A stretch of DNA of 64,000 bases, from NCBI GenBank assembly GCA_002482645.1, contig DLGJ01000007.1:62001-126000 (forward strand). Direction: 5' to 3'. The notes under the pieces were generated by a model. It had not been told where the DNA came from. It ran no database searches and saw only the letters and a program-made list of their open reading frames with translations. The stretch is from Hyphomicrobiaceae bacterium UBA7697 (GTDB lineage Bacteria > Pseudomonadota > Alphaproteobacteria > Rhizobiales > Methyloligellaceae). A program made the translations under genes and the position numbers. Below, in pieces: positions 59,438 through 64,000 of this stretch. Position 1 is the first letter of the stretch; every line of letters begins with the position of its first letter.

Positions 59438-59999
59438 CCTTGCCCTCCCCCTGTTCCGGCGCCTTCTCCGGCCCCTCGCCGAACTTCCTGGGCACCGGGG
59501 CGTCCGCGGCTCCGGACGATACTGGCCGGTTTGCCGCCTTTGTCTTGGGCTCAGACTCTGATTCTGGCTTGGATGCAGGGGCCGCGGCCGCCTCCTTCCG
59601 GTGCCTCTCGTCACGTTCGTGCTCGAGTTCTTCCGCGAGCCTATCTTCGAGCTCGCCGATGATGGCGTGCTCCTTCCTCGGCTCGAACCAAAGCATGAGG
59701 TCGCGCGCAAGGGCCGTCGCGATCAAGGCGATCGGAAGAAGGATGCTGAAATGCCTCAGCGGCGGAAAGACCTCGTAGGCGAAGGCGATCATAAGCAGCA
59801 TTGGGACCGTCGTCTTCAACGGCGTCCCTTCATTGTGCCGCTCCGCGTAGCGATCGAACCGCGCGTAGAAATGGAACACGGCGAAGACAATCAGGAAGAG
59901 TAGGAACAGCGCCGCGAACGCGGCGCTGTCCGTTTCGCCTGGCGCCACCCACCAGGGGACCGATTGCGAGCCTGCGGCCGGCGCCGATTCCGGGTTCAA
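59430..59999 (-). CDS. Membrane protein paired with the HlyD-like adaptor
   Basis: 189 residues. Three hydrophobic segments (AAFAALFLLFLIVFAVFHFY; VPMLLMIAFAYEVFPPL; FSILLPIALIATALARDLML) are followed by a charged helix (IIGELEDRLAEELEHERDER) and an Ala/Glu/Lys/Pro-rich tail. Family not recognised. The 8-base overlap with the HlyD-like gene and the analogy to YiaW-YiaV/YibI-YibH pairs suggest a joint complex in the inner membrane. TTG start at 59999 with AGGGAGAG upstream. Confidence 0.78.
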   Translation of the reverse strand: MNPESAPAAGSQSVPWWVAPGETDSAAFAALFLLFLIVFAVFHFYARFDRYAERHNEGTPLKTTVPMLLMIAFAYEVFPPLRHFSILLPIALIATALARDLMLWFEPRKEHAIIGELEDRLAEELEHERDERHRKEAAAAPASKPESESEPKTKAANRPVSSGAADAPVPRKFGEGPEKAPEQGEGKDD

Positions 60000-60053
60000 A
60001 ACCGCTCTCCCTACCGTGCGTTCATCATCGCCGTTTTCCGATTGACCGTGTGT

Positions 60054-60377
60054 TCACGGCTTCATGAGTTCTTCAACGGCCTCCAAGAGATTCGCGTCGG
60101 GATGTTGCAGGCAGTAGTCGCGCAGCTTCTTCCCGTTGGCCTTTAGCTCCCCCACCTCGACAACGGTGTTTCCGCGCTTGCCGCTGTAGTAGCCGTGCAG
60201 CCAAACCGCGATCGTGTCCGGGTCGGACACCTTGTACAAAGCAAACTGATCGCAGCTGACTTTCGCGACATCGATCGTCACCTGCGCGGACGCGCCTGTG
60301 CTTGCGAATGCCGCCAGCATTACGGAAAGCGCAAGGCACTTTCCGGCTATTCTACTCGGCTTGTCATGCTCACTCAT
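60054..60377 (-). CDS. HdeA/HdeB-family acid-stress chaperone-like protein
   Basis: 107 residues. The signal peptide is GKCLALSVMLAAFASTGASA (~12-31); the mature protein has VTIDVAKVSCDQFALYKVSD, WLHGYYSGKRGNTVVEVGEL and KLRDYCLQHPDANLLEAVEE. These are typical of HdeA (PF06411), with the two cysteines that form its disulfide. HdeA proteins protect periplasmic proteins at low pH. The frame extends far upstream without family match, so ATG 60377 is chosen. Sits 29 bases downstream of the MscS gene. Confidence 0.85.
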   Translation of the reverse strand: MSEHDKPSRIAGKCLALSVMLAAFASTGASAQVTIDVAKVSCDQFALYKVSDPDTIAVWLHGYYSGKRGNTVVEVGELKANGKKLRDYCLQHPDANLLEAVEELMKP

Positions 60378-60406
60378 ATGCGAGGCTCCTGGTTGGTCGT
60401 ACTGCC

Positions 60407-61864
60407 TTAATGCCCTTCGTCGCCTTCGGAAATCGAAGCCTTCTTCGAGGCCGGCTGCTTTTCGATGGCGGGCACGGGGGCCGGTTTTGGTCCCTCCGCG
60501 GGGACAAAATGAACGTCTTGCTGCGGATAGGGAATCGAAATTCCCGCAGCGTCGAACAGCTCTTTTACATAGCGCGTCAGGTCCCAATAGACCGTCCAGT
60601 AATCGGCGGTCTTGACCCATGGACGGCAGATCAGATTGACCGAGCTGTCGGCCAATTCATTGACGCGAACGGTCGGCGCGGGATCCTTCAGCACCAGCGG
60701 GTGCGCTTCCACGGCCTGCTCCAGAACCTGCAAGGCCTCCGGAATGGAATCGTCGTACGAGATCCCGAAAACGAGATCGACACGGCGCGTGTCGCTCGCG
60801 GTCACGTTGGTGATGACGTTGCCCCAAACGTTCTTGTTCGGAATCACGATGACCTGGTTGTCCGGCGTGGTGACTGTCGTTGCGAAAATATTGGTACTCT
60901 TCACCGTACCGGCGACCCCTCCGACATCGACGTAGTCGCCGACGTCAAACGGGCGAGAGATCATGATCATCAAACCGGAGGCCAAGTTGCTCAGGGAATC
61001 CTGCATGGCGAAAGCGGCGATGATCGACGCTCCGCCGAACAGCGCGAAAAGCGGCGTGACATCGACCCCGAGGCCCGACAGCACCAGCATCAAGCCGATC
61101 GCCAGGACGATCCAATAGACGATGCCGACAACGAAAGCCTGCAAGAGGTCCGAGATATTCGGCACATGACCGATCCAGCGGCGGACGAGCTTACGTACCA
61201 GCCGCGCGACGATCACGAGAGCAAGGAAGGACAACGCGATGATTGCAACGTTTTTTGCGAGCGCAATACCTCCATCCTCGCTGGTGAACCAGTCCATCGT
61301 CCACGAGATCAGAGTCTTGGCGTCGGCCTTCCGGGTCTCCTCGAGAAAGATGGCGTTCTGGTAGTTCCGATAGACGGCGATCTCCGCGGCGTCGCCTCCC
61401 TTCTTCTGCCAGGCATTGACAACCGCGTTGTACCTGTCGAACAGGCGGTTGCGTTCGGCGTAGAGCTTTGTGAGCTTTTCCCGTTCCGCCGTCTGGGTCG
61501 CGCCATTCGTTTTCGAAACCGCGATCTGCGCGTTCACGACCTGCTCGGTCTTGCTCTGCACGATTTCGAGCCACTTCGCCGCCAGCGCCTTCAACTCGTC
61601 CACGGTGAGTGGAACCGTGAGCAGTTCCAAGTCCTCCAACTGCACTTGAGGGTCCGTGACCTGGGCGGGCAGGTTGTCGCCGGGCTGTGCTTCCTCCGTC
61701 TGTGCCGCCGGCGCAGGGGACGTGACAACCGGCGTAGGCGACGTGACAACCGGCGCGGGAGCTTGCGCCACAGTGACTTGCGCATGAGACGACTGCGGAA
61801 GCGCCGTTGTTACAAAAATGCCAAGCAGCAGCGTGCAAAGAAACGACAAACGCGACATTTTCAT
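60407..61864 (-). CDS. MscS-family mechanosensitive ion channel
   Basis: 485 residues. Signal peptide (LSFLCTLLLGIFVTTALPQS, ~6-25); a periplasmic domain rich in helices (~60-190, KALAAKWLEIVQSKTEQVVN); three membrane helices ending in the pore helix GGASIIAAFAMQDSLSNLAS. The cytoplasmic vestibule starts RPFDVGDYVDVGGVAGTVKS and TTPDNQVIVIPNKNVWG. It opens under membrane tension to release solutes. The N terminus has a 7-residue in-frame duplication (PVVTSPT, PVVTSPA). C-terminal Pro/Lys tail. Confidence 0.95.
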   Translation of the reverse strand: MKMSRLSFLCTLLLGIFVTTALPQSSHAQVTVAQAPAPVVTSPTPVVTSPAPAAQTEEAQPGDNLPAQVTDPQVQLEDLELLTVPLTVDELKALAAKWLEIVQSKTEQVVNAQIAVSKTNGATQTAEREKLTKLYAERNRLFDRYNAVVNAWQKKGGDAAEIAVYRNYQNAIFLEETRKADAKTLISWTMDWFTSEDGGIALAKNVAIIALSFLALVIVARLVRKLVRRWIGHVPNISDLLQAFVVGIVYWIVLAIGLMLVLSGLGVDVTPLFALFGGASIIAAFAMQDSLSNLASGLMIMISRPFDVGDYVDVGGVAGTVKSTNIFATTVTTPDNQVIVIPNKNVWGNVITNVTASDTRRVDLVFGISYDDSIPEALQVLEQAVEAHPLVLKDPAPTVRVNELADSSVNLICRPWVKTADYWTVYWDLTRYVKELFDAAGISIPYPQQDVHFVPAEGPKPAPVPAIEKQPASKKASISEGDEGH

Positions 61865-62255
61865 TCCCTCCCCGGTTGCGGCTAGGCCCTTACTAGACTT
61901 TTCGGCCCATGTGTTAAAGGCCCATAAGCCCTCACATCTTCAACACGCGACGTTCGATTCCGGGCGCTGCCGGACAAAGAACGCGGCACCCCCAGAGTGG
62001 AGATCGAAGCGTCAAGCTTGCCGTAGCTGATGGTGATGAAGGCATCGTCGCGACCGCCGGGTCGATACTCATACCGTTTCAATTGCGGAGCAAAATACGA
62101 TCCACTGAAAGCGGCGAAGGTCGTCGCGGAGACAAAGCCGTGAACGAGGAACACGTAGGACTCCGGAATCGTTCACGGCCAAACACGGCAGACCGGCACG
62201 GCACCGCTACAAGCGGGCCGTGCCGTACTGCGTCCAGCCTATTTGTACGTCCAGC
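61865..62255. other. Intergenic region with strong hairpin
   Basis: About 390 bases. A 90-codon minus frame at 61882-62154 has no recognised domain and is not called. CGGCACGGC (62194-62202) and GCCGTGCCG (62217-62225) form a 9-bp stem without a T-tract; it may end the gene at 62256-62519. Next to it a 17-nt tandem duplication: TGCGTCCAGCCTATTTG (62229-62245) and TACGTCCAGCCTACTTG (62246-62262). Confidence 0.45.
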
Positions 62256-62519
62256 CTACTTGGACGTCATGTTACTGATCAGGCCCGCGACGAGGGTCAC
62301 GACGATGCCGCCCACGCCGCCGCCCACGACATTGCCGATCCAGCCTTCAAGCATCGGGCCGGCGAAATTCCCGATCAACTGGCCGAGAACGCCGCCGCCC
62401 ACGGCGCCGGCAATCGCGTTTCCGATCGGACTCAGCGAGTAGTTCTTCGCGGCAGCGCCGGCCGCACTGCCACCGACCGCACCGGAAACAGCCTGTACCA
62501 ACAAGCTCGTTAGATCCAT
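62256..62519 (-). CDS. Small Gly-rich membrane protein
   Basis: 87 residues. Mostly Gly/Ala/Val: LLVQAVSGAVGGSAAGAAAK, then IGNAIAGAVGGGVLGQLIGN and NVVGGGVGGIVVTLVAGLIS, a glycine-zipper-like pattern of two to three membrane segments. No family name assigned; such proteins occur in envelope stress loci. AGGGAGGG lies ahead of the ATG at 62519. Its stop codon is within the second copy of a 17-nt duplication. Confidence 0.78.
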   Translation of the reverse strand: MDLTSLLVQAVSGAVGGSAAGAAAKNYSLSPIGNAIAGAVGGGVLGQLIGNFAGPMLEGWIGNVVGGGVGGIVVTLVAGLISNMTSK

Positions 62520-62622
62520 GAGATCGTCCCTCCCTAAAGAGCCACGCCGTTCGGCGGGCCGGACCACTCTAAATTGTCCGAAGGGCAGCCGTCATCCATC
62601 ACTTTGCGCCTTGAGGGCACGA

Positions 62623-62883
62623 TCACTCGATACGGCTGAAGAGCCGGACGGTCGCATAGGCCAGAACGGAGAGGACGAACACAGCCCCAATCGCCCCGAG
62701 CACGGCCACCCCCAAAGGCAGGCGGTTTGCATCCGCGACATCCAGGAAATCGAAGCCTTGAACGGCGACAACCGCGACGAGCACCATTCCAATCGCAAAG
62801 ACGGTCGCGGCCACGAGGCGCGCGAAACGGCGCACTTGCCGGCGGCGCTCCAAACGGCTGCTGAACATGGCTCTACGCGACAT
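62623..62883 (-). CDS. Small two-helix membrane protein
   Basis: 86 residues. A basic N terminus (FSSRLERRRQVRRFARLV) is followed by two membrane segments: ATVFAIGMVLVAVVAVQGFD and LGVAVLGAIGAVFVLSVLAY. No family recognised. ATG at 62883 with GAAGAG upstream; a second ATG at 62868 is possible. Likely in one unit with the Gly-rich membrane protein downstream. Confidence 0.7.
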   Translation of the reverse strand: MSRRAMFSSRLERRRQVRRFARLVAATVFAIGMVLVAVVAVQGFDFLDVADANRLPLGVAVLGAIGAVFVLSVLAYATVRLFSRIE

Positions 62884-63266
62884 CAGGAACTCTTCGCACC
62901 TCGGCCTCGGGGAGAAATACGAACGGCACTATATGTCCGAACTCCGGTCCTTGCGGCTGCCGCCCGCACCACACATGCGCGCAGAGAAGAAACGACCCTG
63001 GCCGCAATACGGTTCAGGCCAACGAGATGCCGTTCGCGCGAGCGAATGCCCGCTTACCGTCGATGGCTCCGTGGCGAACCGTTCGGACCAGTGCGGTCAT
63101 GGCGCGCCTGTGGTAGCGGCTCGGAGACCCGCCAGCAAGCGCCGTCGATACCGCATTGCACACAGAACGAGCCGTTTCAACGCGCGTCAAAGCACGCTCG
63201 GCGCCACTGCATGGTCATCGTTGTGGGAAGGTGCGCGTGTCCGCGCGGAAAGCAAATCCGCCGGTC
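62884..63266. other. Intergenic region, nothing recognised
   Basis: About 380 bases between two minus-strand genes. The plus-strand frame 62867-63373 is Arg/Ser-rich and without domain features. No hairpin-T-tract or operator seen. Confidence 0.3.
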
Positions 63267-63446
63267 CTACCGAACCGCCTCGTCCTGCTTGCTCGCGCAC
63301 TCACCAAATGTGGGCGTGTCGCCATAAGTCAAACAGGACGCCTGGGCGGTTTCCGCGGGAGCGAGTGCCATAGGCAATGCTGGCCCCTCTTCCGTCACGC
63401 ACCCCCCTAGGGCCAGGGGTGCCAGGACAATCAGCAGCCATCTCAT
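63267..63446 (-). CDS. Small lipoprotein
   Basis: 59 residues. MRWLLIVLAPLALGGC is a lipoprotein signal peptide with lipobox LGGC; the mature part has two further cysteines (ASCLTYGDTP, FGECASKQDE) likely to form a disulfide. GGGAGTGG lies before the ATG at 63446; an upstream GTG/ATG 8 codons earlier is less likely. No function known. Confidence 0.78.
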   Translation of the reverse strand: MRWLLIVLAPLALGGCVTEEGPALPMALAPAETAQASCLTYGDTPTFGECASKQDEAVR

Positions 63447-63548
63447 CGGTCCACTCCCATTGCCGGACAAGGGAATCCGCTAACGGGCTAGAGATATGTC
63501 GCGAGGTGAGAATTGCAAGGGGCGGCGATATGGTGCCGCCGGCGCGTC

Positions 63549-64000
63549 CTATGCGCTTGGATCCGCGTAGAAAATATGCCGGCCGATACGTGCGGTCAGT
63601 TCGAAGAACTTCGCCCAGTGCGGCCGGACATAGTCCGCATGGTAATGGGTGGCCGAGGCCAGAGACGCCAAGACGCGGTACTCGCTACCGGACGTCTCGT
63701 CGTTCGGTTCGTTCGCAAGCAACCAAGCGGCATAGCCGCGAACGCGAGACCAGACAGCGGTATTGCCGATCGTGTCGGGCTTGCCGTCGCACGCGAAGGA
63801 GAACTGGCAGCGATTGTGGAGATGGCTGTTCTGATACACGACGCCGCAAATCGTATCGGGATAATGCCGGCTCGCGACGCGGTTCAGAATCACGCGCCCT
63901 ACGGCCAACTGCCCGCGCCACGGCTCCCCGCGTGCCTCGAAGTAAATGCCTTCCGCGAGGCAGCGAAGTTCGCGGGCGGAGGCCGCATCGACCGAAACTG
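63549..64000 (-). CDS. Cell wall hydrolase, SleB family (N terminus beyond window)
   Basis: The last ~150 residues are present; the frame runs open through the right edge. CLAEGIYFEARGEPWRGQLA and AVGRVILNRVASRHYPDTIC are the SleB (Hydrolase_2) signature with the catalytic Glu of YFEARGE. FACDGKPDTI and SATHYHADYVRPHWAKFFEL are the other conserved blocks. SleB enzymes are lytic transglycosylase-type peptidoglycan hydrolases; in alphaproteobacteria they act in wall remodelling rather than spore germination. Confidence 0.92.
   Translation of the reverse strand, partial: VSVDAASARELRCLAEGIYFEARGEPWRGQLAVGRVILNRVASRHYPDTICGVVYQNSHLHNRCQFSFACDGKPDTIGNTAVWSRVRGYAAWLLANEPNDETSGSEYRVLASLASATHYHADYVRPHWAKFFELTARIGRHIFYADPSA

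Noticed and set aside
61882..62154. 90-codon minus frame upstream of mscS
   Set aside because: No ribosome-binding site, no domain, and it occupies the expected mscS promoter region.

Overview
The window is GC-rich, densely coded chromosomal DNA. Its gene content and order point to an alphaproteobacterium of the Hyphomicrobiales (Rhizobiales) type. The evidence is the recG / sdhE / mfd / DUF502 / glmS / glmU neighbourhood, the gyrA / coaD / two cyclophilins / queA / tgt block, an IalB-like protein, a DUF2585 (UPF0314) protein, HspQ, OmpW and a FixK-like regulator. The genus cannot be fixed from what is here. TTG start codons are common (at least seven genes).

Layout. 1-7.6 kb: the 5' end of a tyrosine integrase runs off the left edge, followed by loosely packed accessory genes (RibD-C/DHFR-like protein, GGDEF protein, GNAT acetyltransferase, pentapeptide-repeat protein, TerC, OprP-type porin with a candidate Pho box). 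7.6-15.4 kb: UbiH-type monooxygenase, LpxL-type acyltransferase, hspQ, IalB, an orphan family 5 solute-binding protein and a catalytically degenerate acyl-adenylate synthetase. 15.4-28.3 kb: mfd, sdhE, recG, DUF502, glmS and glmU, flanked by two SPOR-domain proteins. 28.4-33.5 kb: orphan branched-chain amino acid-type binding protein, zinc metallopeptidase (YpfJ type), and a DUF3311 / sodium:solute symporter / anchored acidic protein operon.

33.6-36.7 kb: tRNA-Lys(UUU), a candidate small RNA with a CCUCCUCCC loop, and several tiny envelope genes. 36.3-42.3 kb: a DHFR-like gene, an EamA transporter, and the tgt-queA-YdcZ-ppi-ppi-coaD run. 42.4-47.1 kb: ompW and a Crp/FNR regulator sharing an intergenic region with two FNR-type boxes, then gyrA. 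47.6-54.3 kb: ssb, MAPEG protein, DUF2585, a PIF1-like helicase and uvrA. 54.3-58.2 kb: a DUF1826 gene behind a perfect Zur-type palindrome, a long non-coding repeat region, small envelope proteins, an L,D-transpeptidase and a DsbA-like protein. 58.2-64 kb: an envelope block (HlyD-like adaptor with a membrane partner, HdeA, MscS, small membrane and lipoproteins) and a SleB hydrolase cut by the right edge.

How it fits together: DNA repair and replication (mfd, recG, uvrA, ssb, gyrA, PIF1-like) and cell-wall precursor supply (glmS, glmU) form the housekeeping core. Between them sit envelope and nutrient-stress genes whose promoters carry recognisable operators (Pho, FNR, Zur). A pattern outside ordinary annotation is the repeated occurrence of short tandem duplications (10-21 nt units), nearly all in spacers and several touching start or stop codons. 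No CRISPR array, rRNA operon, complete transposase, complete prophage or replication origin was seen.
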